Counted from the stretch's first letter, positions 1-12,517 are shown. The stretch: 64,000 nucleotides of DNA from Tamarix chinensis (GCA_030549775.1 CM060175.1:106013422-106077421), one strand, 5' to 3'. Made by a program: numbers and translations. Notes: generated from the sequence alone by a model not told the origin.

Positions 1-821
1 AATTCTCTCACATCTAGTGGTGCATACTCATCCTCTCCATTAAGGGATGAATAATCCTCCTCTTTCTCACATTCTTCCTCTCGGTTGGCCTCCTTTAAAT
101 CCACCATAGTTATTACCCTCTTTTTCGGAAACTCATTTTGATAGTTCCCCAAACCTTGACATTTAAGACACCTCACACTCTTGGTTTAATTCTCAAGTGC
201 CACTCCCTTACACTTGACATCTTTTGTCAAAGGTGTGGAAGGGGCTTTAAATGGTAGAATAGTCTCTATTGAGGTGTTAACCCCTTCATTTGGACCTTCA
301 AAACTCATTAGCCTCTTCTCCTTTTTATGTTTTTTGACCTTCATGGATAAATGATATAGCTCATATAAGGTGTAAAACCTATGCATATCTACGTTCCTAG
401 ATATATCATGTTTAAGACCACCAAGTAACTGTGACATGGTATAGTCTTCTAGCTTATCTAAATTGAGCCTTATAGAGAGATTTTTAAACTCCCTATTATA
501 CTCCTCTACACTCAATGACCCTTTCTTTAAAAAGGACATTTTATTGTACAAGTATTGAGTGAAAGAAGGAGGAAGGAACCTCTCCTTCATCAACTTCTTC
601 ATTTTCAACCAAGAATTAACTTTCAATTTTTTCCTCCTCTTATGAACCAAGTTCTCCCACCACAATAAGGCATGGACTTTGAGCTTAATAACCTCCACCT
701 TAAAGGCTTTAGTGTCGGAATAGCCCATCATTTTGAAGGGTCTAAAATTGGTGGTGGGTGATTGTGTGCCTCGGGCCATATTAGGGATTATGGTTTCCAA
801 GATATCAAGTACTCTTCTCAT
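1..821 (-). pseudogene. Ty3/gypsy gag remnant, 5' part of an element running off the window
   Basis: Read on the minus strand, this resembles the capsid-type gag of plant Ty3/gypsy retrotransposons. The open part (821 down to 186) has the retrotrans_gag pattern: ALLWWENL, a basic linker, then MKERFLPPSF, YNREFKNLSIR and LLGGLKHDI. A stop lies at about 186-188. Past it the same kind of sequence continues to position 1 with a degenerate zinc knuckle, CLKCQGLGNYQNEF, in which the expected His and last Cys are replaced by Asn and Phe, followed by an acidic stretch. The protease and pol would lie left of the window. The stop and the damaged knuckle mark it as dead. The family assignment rests on pattern recognition; lineage is not determined. 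Confidence 0.75.
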
Positions 822-1091
822 ATCATTTTGAAGAGACCCAATAGCTCAATCCCTCCTTAAATTATTTATCTTCTCAAGGCTCAACCCTCATGGTAAAGGG
901 AGGTCTCCCATTGAAGACAAAAGAAAATGTTAGAAGGTAAAAAAGAATAAGGTGATTTTAGTTAAGGGTAAATAAAAATGGGTTGGGGCTGGAATACAAT
1001 GGGGTGTTTAGTTTAGAATTTTTTGTGTGAGTGTTTTGGTTTTGACAATGATGATGGAAGACAAAACAAGACCCAAATTGCTACAACCTAA

Positions 1092-1103
1092 GATTTGATG
1101 CCA
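1092..1103 (-). other. Degenerate tRNA-Met-type primer binding site of the gypsy element
   Basis: The minus strand reads TGGCATCAAATC followed by TTAGG. This differs at three positions from the plant initiator-tRNA primer site TGGTATCAGAGC, and the TTAGG that follows is common after that site. It lies upstream of the gag remnant, four bases from a TG that could be the LTR edge. Position supports it; the mismatches lower confidence. Confidence 0.45.
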
Positions 1104-1106
1104 AGT

Positions 1107-2000
1107 TGATGCATATGAGATCCAACTTGGGTTATGCTAGAAAGTGGTGTCCTAATTTGCTTTAGAATAAGCGAAAAACAAAGAGAAGAATGGGGAGAGA
1201 TTTGAGGAAATAAAAATGATTCTTGGTAAATCCTTGAATAAATACTCACAAGAACTATCTAAGGTATAAACTCTTAGGATAAATCTTTGAAGATTTCTGT
1301 AAAATTCAAACCCTTACAGCCAAAAACAAGTTGTGTTCTTCTTTCATTCTCTCCTTGGAACTTATAGGTGAAGTATAGGATTAAATGTTATAAATTATCC
1401 AACTAATACATATGATTTGAGTTTTTTGAAAAAAACTAAAGAAAACTACCTAATATACCAACCATGAGTTTCAGTCATGGTAGGGTATACTTATACAGAT
1501 TTTTGAATACAATGATCTTCCTAGCACATGTCCAAGTTATGTAGCTACCACTTAACTTATGAGGAAAGAGACAGATCATTTTAATCTTGTAAGAGACAAA
1601 AAGAAGTAAGGAATATCTTCCAACCTTCTTTATTCTTCCCAAAAATCTACATTGTTCCTTCTAAGTGCTGAAAAGGACTTGCCATATAACTTGAGAGGGA
1701 CTTGTGGCTGTTTTGTGTGGCTATTATAGGTGCAGAATGGGCTGTGTGTGTTTTTGGCATTTTTGGAGCTAAAATAATAAAATAAAATGGAATAAAAAGG
1801 GTGGGAAAAGTAAAGGAAAAATGTGGCTCTTTTTGGTGTGTTATTTTGCGGGAGAGATAAAATGTTAACAAGGTTTACATGGATACTTTTTTTAGAGTGA
1901 TTAATTTGTCCAAGTAAGGAGAATTTTGTGACTCTCAAACTTGAAAAAATTGATGACAAGATTGTGATCATTAAATGAGGATGATCTTGCAATATATATC
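1107..2000 (-). repeat. Probable 5' LTR of the gypsy element (outer end uncertain)
   Basis: The inner edge is placed at TGATGCATATGAG just beyond the primer site. The outer edge was not found, so the end given is only a guess. Short ORFs here (for example the minus-strand ORF 1630-1992) look like chance reading frames inside the LTR and are not annotated. No second LTR copy is present, so boundaries could not be checked by comparison. Confidence 0.35.
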
Positions 2001-2889
2001 AATAATGGTTCATTATGGTTATTTAATAACCTATACATCCTTGATAAAGTTACTTCATATAATAAAAACCTTGATTATAGAATTGAAATACCGTAGCACA
2101 CCATGTTATGATCCTAGTAAGGATGGTGAAGATAAGAGCCAAAACACAACCCATGGGGATATGGCAAGGAGTATGATTAATAATTCTACCTTCCCAAAAA
2201 GATAACAACTAGAACTCTGAATAAAGTACCAACTAAATCACTTAAAAAACACCTTATTAACTTTAAATAGTCTTGATGGATTTAGAGATATCCTAATAAG
2301 GCAAGACATTACTAGCCATATGGAAGTACACTAAGTTATAAAGGTTTGAGTCATTACTTTATTGGTTATAACTAGTGATTCAGGGGATTTAAAGTCACAT
2401 AATCCCATAATTAGGTAAAATTTGAAGCATAAAACATAATACATCTTATGGATGTTAAGTTTGGGGGAGATAAATGAATGGAGAAATTGCATTTGAAGAG
2501 AAAATGGCTTTGATTCCACTACTACATATGAAGAGGTATATGTTTCTATATTTGTCATCAATCAAGAAGTGAATCAAAAACCTTAACAAGATAATGTTAA
2601 ACAACCTTCATATAGAAGAATAGACTTAACAAAACCTCAAGAAATAAAGAGTTACATTAAAGAAAGAGAAACACTATTTCATATTATTACATTACATTTC
2701 TCTAAGAACATAATGAAATAGTGGAATATTAGGAATTTGATCTATTCACCTTCCTTTAGGCCATATGGAGTTTTAATTCTCAAAAGTGGATAGATCTCAT
2801 GGATAATGAGTATAATTCTATACAAATAATAAATTTTAAGATTTTATTCTATTACTACAAAGTGTGAATTCCATTTTTCAATTAGATAT
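2001..2889. other. AT-rich stretch, no gene recognised
   Basis: No convincing coding region is seen. The right part may hold further decayed upstream copia sequence, because recognisable pol begins directly after it, but I cannot align it to any domain. Confidence 0.4.
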
Positions 2890-4617
2890 TTGACGCCAAA
2901 AGGGCTCTAAAGTTAATGTAAAAAGACACAAGGGTCCTCTTGATGCTCAAGGTCTTACTTAGAAGGAAGATATTATCTTCAAAAGACTCTCTCTTTTGTT
3001 TCTTTTAAAGACTCTCTTAGTATGTACAAGACTTTTCTTTCATATTTTAACCTTGAATTGCATTAGATGGATGTGAAGATAATGTTTCTTAATGGTTAAA
3101 TTGATGAAATAAATCCATCTATAGGCTCAATCAAGTTCCCCATCATTTGTACCACAAATTTCATTAGGTATTTATCTCTTTTAGTTTTGAGGTAAATATT
3201 TTTGGGTATAGCGTGTATCACAATGTTATATAGGAGTATGTGCATTCTTTTCTTTTCTTTTTTTGATATTATGTGTTTTGAACATACTACTTGCCTCTAA
3301 TGATATAAGAATGTTGCACAACCAAGATTTTTCTATCAAGGCATTTTGAAATGAAAGATCTTGGTTATGCCTTTTTCGAATTAGGAATTTAGATATAACA
3401 AGATCATTTCAAGGTATTCTCTAATTGTCAAAAAAGAGCTATATCAATAAGGTTATCACATATTTGGTATGCACGATTGCAAATCAAGTGATACCCCATC
3501 ACTAAATAATACAATTTAGCCTCTGTAAGTACCTTAAAAGTGACCATGAATTTAAAGAGATGTAAAATATTCCATATATGATAGCTATTAGGGGTCTTAT
3601 CTATCTAAGGTTGTACACATCTAGATAAAAACATTTGTTGTTTGAGTTTTTGGTAGATATTTAAGTAACCCTAGTGTGGATCATTAGGAGGCACCCAAAT
3701 AGGTAACTTATGAGGTATTTATAAACAATAAAATATTACATGCTCATATATAGGAAATTGGACCAATAGGAGATCATATCATTTTCTAGTTCTTATTTAA
3801 CTAAATGTGATCATAGTAGTATATCAACTTCAGATTACCTTCATATGCTATCTCTATAGCTATAGAATGTATAGCATGTTAACATCTAGTCATCAAACAT
3901 AACCACAAAATTGTGTCATAGGGTTGTGATTAATGGTTGGTATGAAATAACACTTGGGTTATTAAGTGATTATAGTTTAGTAGTGCAATATTCCACAAAT
4001 AATGGATACTTAAGAAAGACATGGTATATTATCACGAGTTCCCAATTAATGAAAGGGTCAAAAGTGTATAAGTGTTTATCAAGCACATTAATATAAACTC
4101 CATCATCATGAATCCACTTATAAAGGGAGTTTTACCCATGTAGGTTTATGAGGATGATGCTCTTATATGTTTCTTATCAATTAATTATGCCAAAATTTAG
4201 TGGAAATTAGTCGTTATAGTGTTCTCTTAAAATAGAAACAATTTGGTTGTTTTTATTAAGGTTATATTTGTGCATAATAAGGCTATTGGGTTCTTCACAC
4301 TTTGTTGATAGTAAATTTTGATCTCTCTAAGAAATAAGACAGACTAGTTGGAAATAGATACGTTGAGATCATATTACATAACATTTCTATGTTACACATC
4401 CGCATCTTGATCCATGTTATTCAATTATTCCACCATATGTGACCATTCATGGATTTAGTAACAAAAATGTGTGACAAAAATTGCTTTGATCCCATGTTAG
4501 TGTAATGATAGACCGGATTGGTTATAGATATATCTTTTAGTAAAAACAAAGTTGAGATCATTATGTTATTTTACATTTTAGTGTTATAAGGTTACGCATA
4601 TAACCCAAGTGAGAGAT
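2890..4617 (+). pseudogene. Ty1/copia pol remnant: reverse transcriptase and RNase H
   Basis: Translation with stops and frameshifts gives, in order, pieces of copia pol. They are KRHKGPLDAQGLT and the following FKDS segment around 2.9-3.0 kb, and LELH*MDVKIMFLNG near 3.05-3.11 kb (reverse transcriptase, family pattern LELHQMDVKTAFLNG). HFEMKDLG follows near 3.34 kb and FGRYLSNPSVDH near 3.65 kb. The RNase H end is near 4.09-4.14 kb (NPLIKGVLP, family pattern DPLTKGLPP). Premature stops replace Gln and Trp codons. The catalytic YVDD box was not found. A polypurine tract, AAGTGAGAGAT, follows directly before the LTR. No single open frame is longer than about 60 codons, so this is a dead copy. 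Confidence 0.75.
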
Positions 4618-4829
4618 TGTTGGATTATTTATCTAACACTGATCTTATATGTAAGTGATATAAATTGTTGATTGTCATGTAAATTATACCCATATCAAAG
4701 CGATCAACTTAATCATAGTTGAGGTTAACTATCTAATTAAATGTGGGTCCCTATCTATAGTGTTATGAGGTATTCTAGTTTATTAATGAACTAAACTAGA
4801 ATGATAAAATAGTTAGAAAATCTGTCATC

Positions 4830-4860
<31 letters not shown>

Positions 4861-5120
4861 ATTATAGTTCTTAGGCACATAAATTCAATTATCACTGTTT
4901 CCATCTACATTAAGAAACAATAGAGTAATGAAGGGCTTCTCAAGATGAAGTATATGCTTGACTTGGAAGACCATAAGACCAGGTGATCGAATCATCAAAC
5001 ATTTAATGATAATTAAGTTACCATAGTTATTATGAATTCACGCACACTTATCTATAGCATTCATGATAAATAAGCATATGATCCTATTATATAAATTCTA
5101 TCATACAAAACTTCCAATTG
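4618..5120 (+). repeat. 3' LTR of the copia remnant (right end approximate)
   Basis: It starts with TGTTGGATTATTTATC directly after the purine tract, as in many plant copia elements. It contains an (AT)n run at about 4831-4854. The right edge is not certain; about 5120 is a guess from the ...CTTCCAATTGAACA stretch. The 5' partner LTR was not found in the window. Confidence 0.5.
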
Positions 5121-5273
5121 AACATTTATTGAGAAAGTTTTTGGTTGCTGCAATTACTTAATTTATTATATTTGAAAAAATAAATTAAAAATTAACATTT
5201 TGAAACTTTATTTTTGGTACCAAAACTATATTTTAGATGAATCCTTATAAATTTTATTTTGAAAGGGGATAAT

Positions 5274-6015
5274 TGTAACACCTTGGCCTTACCAAGGTTG
5301 CGAGTAATTACTCTAGAATACCTTTTGGATCAAATAACTAGCCCGGATCAATAAAAGTCATTTTATGCATATTTTTTTTTATCAACTCACATAAATCCTT
5401 GAAAAATTTCAAGAGATCACCCATCAATGAATTGTTCAATGTCAAACACACTCAATTATGGAGTTCTTCATAGATAAGTTTACCGAAAAAGGTATACATT
5501 GTTAATATAGGTAGTCTTCTCAATCCATTTAGGCCCCTACTATCTATGACTAATTTAGGGGCACAACATACACACCCATTAAAGAAAACAACATTCTCAT
5601 TGTGCCTCATTCACTAATTATCTCATTACACTCTATCCCAATAATCATCTAGATAAGCAACTCAATGGATCATCTAAGTTTAGCTCACGGTCGTGGTTTC
5701 GTTATGATGTAATTTGTAACACTTTGACTTTACTTAGGTTGTGGGTAGTTACTCCAGAGTATTTCTTAAGATCAAATGATTGATCCCAAAAATTAACATG
5801 AGTCCTTTTTAGCGTGCTTTTTTTTATCAACTCATACATATCCCATAAAGCTTTCTAGAATGTCACTCATCCTTACATTTCTCCAAGTCAAGCATACTCA
5901 ATTACAGAGTTCTTTAATGATAAATTTTCTAAAAAGAAAGTATATTTTGTTGATATAGATAGTCTTTTTAATATTTTTAAGAGTCCACTATCCACAGTAA
6001 TTTGGGGATATTACA
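5274..6015 (+). repeat. Pair of ~300-bp direct repeats (TGTAACA...ACA), TRIM-like
   Basis: Two diverged copies lie in the same orientation: 5274-5568 and 5715-6015. Both start TGTAACAC, share the stretch of A/T-rich TTTTTATCAACTCA, the CTCAATTA(T/C)..GAGTTCTT block and a (A/G)TCCACTAT-like block, and end ...ACA. They are separated by ~146 bp without an ORF. The TG...CA ends and short spacer resemble a terminal-repeat retrotransposon in miniature. I see no clear primer site and the 5-bp flanks do not match, so two fragments of a longer LTR family are an alternative. Confidence 0.45.
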
Positions 6016-9000
6016 CTAACCTTCCCCGCCCCCCAATTATTTATAGAGTGGCACAACGTAGGAGACATATTAATATATGTTTGGGTAAAATAATACATAA
6101 TTTGAATATGATTTAAAGTAACAATGCATGAAGTAATAATATGATAGAACATTTGATAGACACATATAATTTTTATATGACTATAACCGAAGTAATAATA
6201 ATATTTGGTAACTTATATGAAATGAAATAAATTGATGTATAATGCCAATTTTTGAAATGATGGAGGGGTTGATTTTGTTTAGTGAATAAAGGGTACCTTT
6301 TGTAATAAAAGTAAATAGTATAAGTTTTATTTGGTATTTAGTTAAATTTGGTGGGCCTAAATAAATTTTAGATAAATAAATTATAAAATAATAAAAATAA
6401 AAGTAAAATAAATAATTTAAAATCTAGACTATTGAATAATATAAAAATAATATTAGTTACCACACGGTATCTAACCAAGCTACAAGCTCCTAGTTCTAGA
6501 CACTTTTAGTTGGGCATTAAGCAATTATCTCTCAAGGTCACTACAAAATTACACATATGCATTTTTCCTTGTGAACACAACTCTGCATTCGGAAATAAAT
6601 CAAGCATAGTACAATGAAGCAAAGTAGTTGAAGAAAATGGATGAATGGAAGCTTGGAGAGAAGAAAAAGGGTAAGGAGCAAACATAAGAGTAACACACAA
6701 AAACATACATCTATCAACACATCTCACATGGTTTTTTTTATCTATACAAGAGGTATAAAACTTCAAACTTATCTTCAAACCACACTCCTATGTTTTCTCT
6801 CCACTCTAAGGGTATGTAATTCATTGACCAAAGACATAATATACTTATATCATATTGTACACTAATCATCTATATAAGCCTTAGGAAGTCATCAATCTTG
6901 AGGAATTATACAAGACTAAGGTAATCAAATAGGGTAATTATTCCCTTAAAAGGAGAGAAAGTAGGCACATTAGAAACATATCACATAAGACACTAAAAGG
7001 CCACCTAGGCTACCTTAACACACTTTTCATAGCTAATCTGGATTTTAAAATAAAATATTTAAACTATTCAAAAATCGAATCAGAAGAAGGTAAGACATTT
7101 AGAATTTCAAAACTAAATCTTTGATACAAACTTCCTTTTTCACTCCTAAAGTTTTTGTTTTAAAATGGTTTTGTGGAAGAAAAATAAGAAATATAATATT
7201 GCCACTACATCCAACATAGAAAAGGTACAACTCATATCTAACCTATGCTAGTTGTAAGGCTAAAAAGTAAACTTATACATAATTATCAGATGGGGTTAAC
7301 ACCTTATCCCAAGTACTACAAGGTTACAAAACTAAGGAAAGAAAATACAATAAATAAAAAAGGCACAAAGGCCTACAAAAAAAAAACACTGAAAGAACCC
7401 AACTATGCATAGATAACTAAACAATAATATACATACTCACTAAAGTCATCCTACTAAAAGTGATAATATGGATCATGGAAAATACAAAATAGCATACTCT
7501 ACAAGCAATCACATATAACATTCACTAAACTCATTTATGACATCATAATATAGAAATAAATCACAATATAAATAACCATTTTATTGAAATATAACATTGA
7601 TATCTTATCAAATAGCCCACTTAACTTATTTACTCTTCCTTATTATGATAATGCTAAAAAATGCTTCTCCTATCATACTTAAATAATTATAATGATACAC
7701 TTACTAGTAGAATACTATTCATGAAGGCTTACACACATAGCTAGCAATAGAAAGGATACATGCTAGAAGCAAAAGGAAGACATATTATACAAGCTACCAT
7801 TGAATCATAGAAGGACATACTATCATAAGAAAATAGGGAATATCATGATATTACAAGAAACATAGAAGAATCATGAAACACATTATACAATTCATGATAA
7901 CACATGCTTGTAAGATATAATTGCTTACTCATTCCTTTTATTGTCTATGATCATCCACATACTCTCTTTTTTGTTTTTATATAATCACTTTACTTAGTAC
8001 ATAAACACTTTTTTGTAAGTGGGTAAACTTTTAACTAATGTTTTTTGAGCATCGGGCTACAATCCTTATTACACGGGCTACGGATCTTGATATTACTTAA
8101 GATATTATAATCTTAAGTATCGATACCTCATATAGGACCTGTAAGTCATTTATAAAATTGAGAGAGACCTTTACTAATTTTCTTGATGTTAGTAAAACTA
8201 TGCCATACTTCCAAGGTTGTCCCGAGGCTAAACTATTCTTTATTCCCAACTTAATCTTTCTCCTAAATTAATAATGAATTTCAGATAAATTAGTAATAAA
8301 AAATACATATTAGGCTCACGTACCATTTTTAGAAAATTTACTATTCACTTTACAATACTATTAATAAAACACAAAATGTGAAATTATACTAAGAAACTTA
8401 TATTACAAAATAAAATTATTTATTACCAAAAATTACTATTCTAGTCAACTTAAAATTTATGATAAAGTTACAATAAAATATAATTTCAAATAAAAAAATA
8501 TATCAAATTTCCAAAATATCTTCAAAAATATCCTAAAATATCTAATCATTTATAAAATACTTATTATATCCCTAATTCTTGTTAAACTTAGAAATTATGA
8601 AATAAATATTAAAAAATACGAAAAAACCCCTTAAAAATTGAATATAGACATATTTATATAAATACTAAAATATTAGAACTCCAAATTCATCACAATAGAA
8701 TCAATATACATGTAAAAAGACCATTTTATCCCTAAGTGTATTAAATATATAAAATTCAATTAAAAGAGCAAACACTCATATAAATTCATTGAATTTTAAC
8801 TTAATCATCCTTACATCAATAAAAACATATTACAACCAAAATTTTATCTCTAAGACATCATAATGCATATGAATTAACTCTTTTGGCCCCAGAGGCATCT
8901 AAACATAAATAAATTCATAAATCATGTTTCACTTGGACATAGATCATAAAAATCTATATACATATCAAACAAAAGCATCTAGAACACATTAAAATGCTTA

Positions 9001-10030
9001 AATTTTAGTAAAAACAACATCTTGTAGTTTTACCAAAATAGCCATAAACCTACATAAAACTTGTAAAACAAATCGTGATAAGTTCTATACATGCTCAAAT
9101 CCTAACATATTAGGTAAAACACCTAGTGAACTCAATGGAAAAATTAAAAATACAAAAATCCAACTTTGTTTTACCCAAAAGGGCCTTGGAAAAGATCTAC
9201 TAATTTTCCAAAAATGACATTCTTTATACAACTTCAACAATATTAACATATAACAAGATAAACACCTAGAAAAGTGTAAATACATGCTTTCATAATCATA
9301 TAAATAAACTTATAAAAGTGTAAAGATCTCATCCTTACACAAATATCATGCATGATAATGAAAGAACACTAAACATGTTTAACTTGTAACAAATTATGCA
9401 AAAACATGAATTAACACATTGTATTCTATCAAATATCAGTTTAGATGAATTCACCTCAAAGCCAAGATCTAAAAGAAAGAGGATCGAAGAATCCTAAAAA
9501 GCTTGATCAATATGGATTTTCTTCAAATATACTGAAAGCCTTTTATTTGCTTTTGTTTAAGTAAACACAAAAATGAATTAAAACTAAAGAATTTGGAAGA
9601 AAATAAAATAAAAGATGGAGGATAATAGATATTTAAGGTGGAACATGAAGGGAGAAACAAGGATAAGAAGAAGAAGTAAAGAGAAAATGAAATATAATAA
9701 CAAGTTAAATTAACATGGAAGATTAGTGTAGATTTTTATAAAAAATAATAAGGAATGAAGGAAATTGGTTGGCACTATAATGTGTGATTTCCATCCATCA
9801 TGATCAATAATAAAAGGTTAGGGAGGGAGGGAGGGAGTTTAGTTAAGGTTACAGAGGTAATTATGTAAAGAGTTAACAAGACAATTTCAATACAAGATGC
9901 GGGTAGGTTGTGCCAACTATGGAAGCCAAAAAGAGTTTGGTCTCTTTCATAATAAATAAAAGGGAAATGCTAAGAATTATTCTCACATAATTTGAATAAG
10001 ATTTGGGGGGGGGAGATGGGATTTGGTGAC
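6016..10030. other. AT-rich intergenic or decayed-repeat sequence, no gene recognised
   Basis: Four kilobases of A/T-rich sequence hold only short, low-complexity reading frames such as the minus-strand 9085-9285 and the overlapping frames at 6.5-6.9 kb. None shows a domain. The composition resembles old LTR sequence, but no TG...CA pair or coding remnant was found. A (GGGA)n run lies near 9818-9838 and a G run near 10,004-10,012. Confidence 0.5.
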
Positions 10031-10341
10031 TTAGAGCTTGTTTGGTTTTACTTAAGAAAAGTAGTTTTTTAGATAATTAATTATAAAAAGTAATTATAAA
10101 AATTTATAAGTGTTTGGTTTTACTTTTAATAAGTAATCATAAATAAGTAATTTGTAAAATTTTCATTCTAAAAGTAATTATCTATAAGTAATTTATACCT
10201 ACTTTTAAAACTACTTTTAGGACACGTGGCACGGTATTTTTTTTTAAAAAATTTCGTTTATTTCCGCCGACCCGAGTCTCTTTTCTGCTACTCTCTTCCT
10301 CCCTATCTGTCCAGACATTCCGCCTCCTAGCTAGCACTTCC

Positions 10342-10932
10342 ATGGCGCCCTTCTTCTTCCTCCCCCGAACCTTGTTTCTTTCCATCTTCATCCTCCAACC
10401 CTCTCTCTATTATGGCCAATTAGTCTTACCAATTACCAAACACGAACAGACAAATCAGTACTTGGCTCAAATTTATGTGGGCTCGCCGCTTCTAACCACC
10501 AACCTTATTGTCGATCTAAGCGACCCCTTTCTCTGGAAAGAATGCAGTCCAATTTCTTCCTCTCAATCCCTAGTTCCTTGCCGATCGATTCAATGCTCTG
10601 CCGTTAGTGCGAGTCCTTGCAACCCCGCCGCCCCTGCAGCAATCTGCACTCCTCACCAAAAATCCACAATAACTGAAGCTGAATTAAAAGGCGAGCTCGT
10701 AGAAGACATAGTTGCCATTCAATCTCCAGATGGGTCGATTCCGAATCCAGTTGCTTCTTCCGTCGATCAGTTTCTCTTCTCATGCGGGTCTCCAACTTTG
10801 CTCAACGGGTTAGCTGATGGAGCTTTTGGCGTCAATAAACAGGTCAGATCCCGATCGCTCGCCGAACACAATTTGGAAGACTCGATACGCGTGATCCGGC
10901 TTTTGGCCCCCTGTCTGCTCTGTGGTAATTAA
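10342..10932 (+). pseudogene. Truncated EDGP / xyloglucanase-inhibitor-like (inactive aspartic-protease fold) gene fragment
   Basis: A 196-codon frame starts at ATG 10342 in the good context TCCATGG. An N-terminal hydrophobic segment (about residues 4-25) looks like a signal peptide. LVLPITKHEQTNQYLAQI, then NLIVDLSDPFLWKEC, CRSIQCS and FLFSCGSP match the N-terminal half of apoplastic EDGP / basic-7S-globulin / xyloglucan-endoglucanase-inhibitor proteins. The protease DTGS is replaced by DLSD; in this family the site is normally DLGG. Similarity ends at GLADGAFGVN, where the family continues into its pepsin-like core, and the last ~30 residues look unrelated. Full-length members run to about 400-440 residues, so only the 5' part is present. 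It lies inside the TIR element and is probably captured. Expression is unknown. Confidence 0.7.
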
Positions 10933-11014
10933 AGGACCCATCGAACATTTAAGATAGTGGACTTGCTGCTACTGTACTGTAGTGGCTTCCGCCGGCTACG
11001 ATCAAACAGGATTA

Positions 11015-11215
11015 TAATTGTACCAGAGTTCTTTGCGTCTCCTTTCTTAGTCCGGTAGTGGGAAGTAAAAGGATAAGGATGGGGGAACAAAGGAAACACT
11101 CCGACTTGATCTGATTACCGAGTCTGCCGATCAGTTTAAAGGTGCTGACGTACTGGTTTTCAACACGAGGCATTGGTGGACTCATGAGAAAACTTCAAAA
11201 GGGTACCAAACACGA
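11015..11215 (+). pseudogene. Fragment of a TRICHOME BIREFRINGENCE-LIKE (TBL/PMR5-type) gene
   Basis: Frames shift but the order is that of the TBL family of Golgi polysaccharide O-acetyltransferases. DYNCT is seen, then in another frame EFFASPFLVR. After a second shift comes TKETLRLDLITESADQ and ADVLVFNTRHWWTHEKTSKG (family: NTGHWWTHEKTSKG). The NT.HWW core is retained with Gly changed to Arg. About 65-70 codons remain out of ~400. Two frameshifts make it non-functional. It lies downstream of the EDGP-like piece, in the same orientation, within the same TIR element. A further readable stretch (11.22-11.31 kb) could not be assigned. Confidence 0.7.
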
Positions 11216-11709
11216 ACAACATTCACGCTGCCATCACCGGCGGCCAAGGCTTTGCGGTCACGATCAGTGCCATCAATGGAGGTGAATGCAATGGTGGGAA
11301 CAAAGGAAAACATATTTTTAGATAAAATGATTGTTCATAATTTGTTTTAATAAATTTATAATTTTTATTTTATAATTTTTTGTACTTTGTAATATTTTTA
11401 TAATTTTTTTATACTTTTTAATATTTTATATGCTTTTTAATATTTAATATTATATAATTTATATAATAATTATTACTAAAATATATATATAGAAAGATAA
11501 AAATTAAAGATAGAAAATGAAAAGTAAATTTATAAAAAAACCAATAAAAACCAAACACTAATTAGGTATCATAAGTAGTTTTTTAATATTAATAGCTTAT
11601 ATAATAAAAGTAAAAACAAACACATATTTTACTTATCAAAATACTTTTTTAAAAGTAATTTTAAATTAAAAGTAGTTATTAAAAATAAGTAAAACCAAAC
11701 AGGAGCTTA

Positions 11710-12517
11710 TTATGTCTAAAAGTATATAATTAAAACTAAAAATAGTAAAAATAATTAAATAATATTTTGAACAAACCAATCAATCGTGTTCTGGAAAGAA
11801 AGATTAGTAGTGCTCTCTGAAGATCCTCTCCGGTGACCGGTAGCTTTTCCGTGGCCGTAGTTACAGGTAGCGTTACGGTTACAACTGAAGTTCGTATACT
11901 AACTAAGGGCCTGACGAAAAGTTTGAACTTTAGCCCATCAGCTGGCCCATCTACTTTTAGTAGAACGACCGTGGGCCCCTTGATTCCATTCACAGTACTT
12001 TTCCATGAATTGATTACACTAAGAATGCGGGATCGTGGACCACAACCATCTGGCTTTTCTTTTTCGGCCCCCCTTTTGATGGTACCATCTGCTTATTTAT
12101 TTATTTATTTGCACAAAAGCAATAATTTTGGGCTAGCCCACTCGTAATTGATTGAGCGGTCTATAATTGACCACATACATTTCTCGGTCTTTCTTAATCT
12201 TTCGTGCCCGTCCGTATATGAAACGAAAACGACGCCATACTCACCGTTCACTAAACGCCGTCCGTGAACTGAGTCATATTCTGCTGGTAGGTCCATCAGC
12301 GGAGACGCGTTCAAGCTATGTAGGTCCCACGCAATATCGTATTTAAAAAAAATAATTATCTTAAACGTTTATTTTTTTGATGAGTAGCCAATATTTTCCT
12401 AAAAATCACTGAGATATTTTTGAAGTCGAAGGAGGGCGATCGAGAAGGCCGTAACGTAACGGAAGGGCGGCCGTTCAATTTGCCGAGTGGGTGAGGGTGA
12501 CGCCATCGCTATCCTTA
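11710..12517. other. Upstream region of the polyubiquitin gene, no gene recognised
   Basis: Part of this (11.8-12.3 kb) is GC-richer and gives short overlapping frames on both strands, none with a recognisable domain. It probably includes distal promoter sequence. A TTTA microsatellite lies near 12,091-12,109. Confidence 0.45.

Larger units (their letters stand above)
10034..11706 (+). mobile_element. TIR element with TTA target duplication carrying two captured gene fragments (PIF/Harbinger-type, Pack-like)
   Basis: The left end GAGCTTGTTTGGTTTTAC (10034-10051) and the right end, read in reverse complement, GCTCCTGTTTGGTTTTAC (11689-11706) match at 15 of 18 positions. They are flanked by TTA at 10031-10033 and 11707-11709. 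TTA duplications and G-initial ends fit PIF/Harbinger and Tourist MITEs. Just inside both ends lie A/T-rich subterminal repeats of the kind AAAAGTAATTA and a second GTTTGGTTTTACTT copy near 10,113. The GC-rich middle (10.26-11.33 kb) is gene-derived and unlike the ends. No transposase is present, so it would depend on another element. A mutated hAT-type end cannot be fully excluded, but the 3-bp TTA fits better. Confidence 0.7.

Noticed and set aside
1630..1992. 120-codon minus-strand ORF near the gypsy LTR
   Set aside because: Low similarity to anything known and located where LTR sequence is expected.
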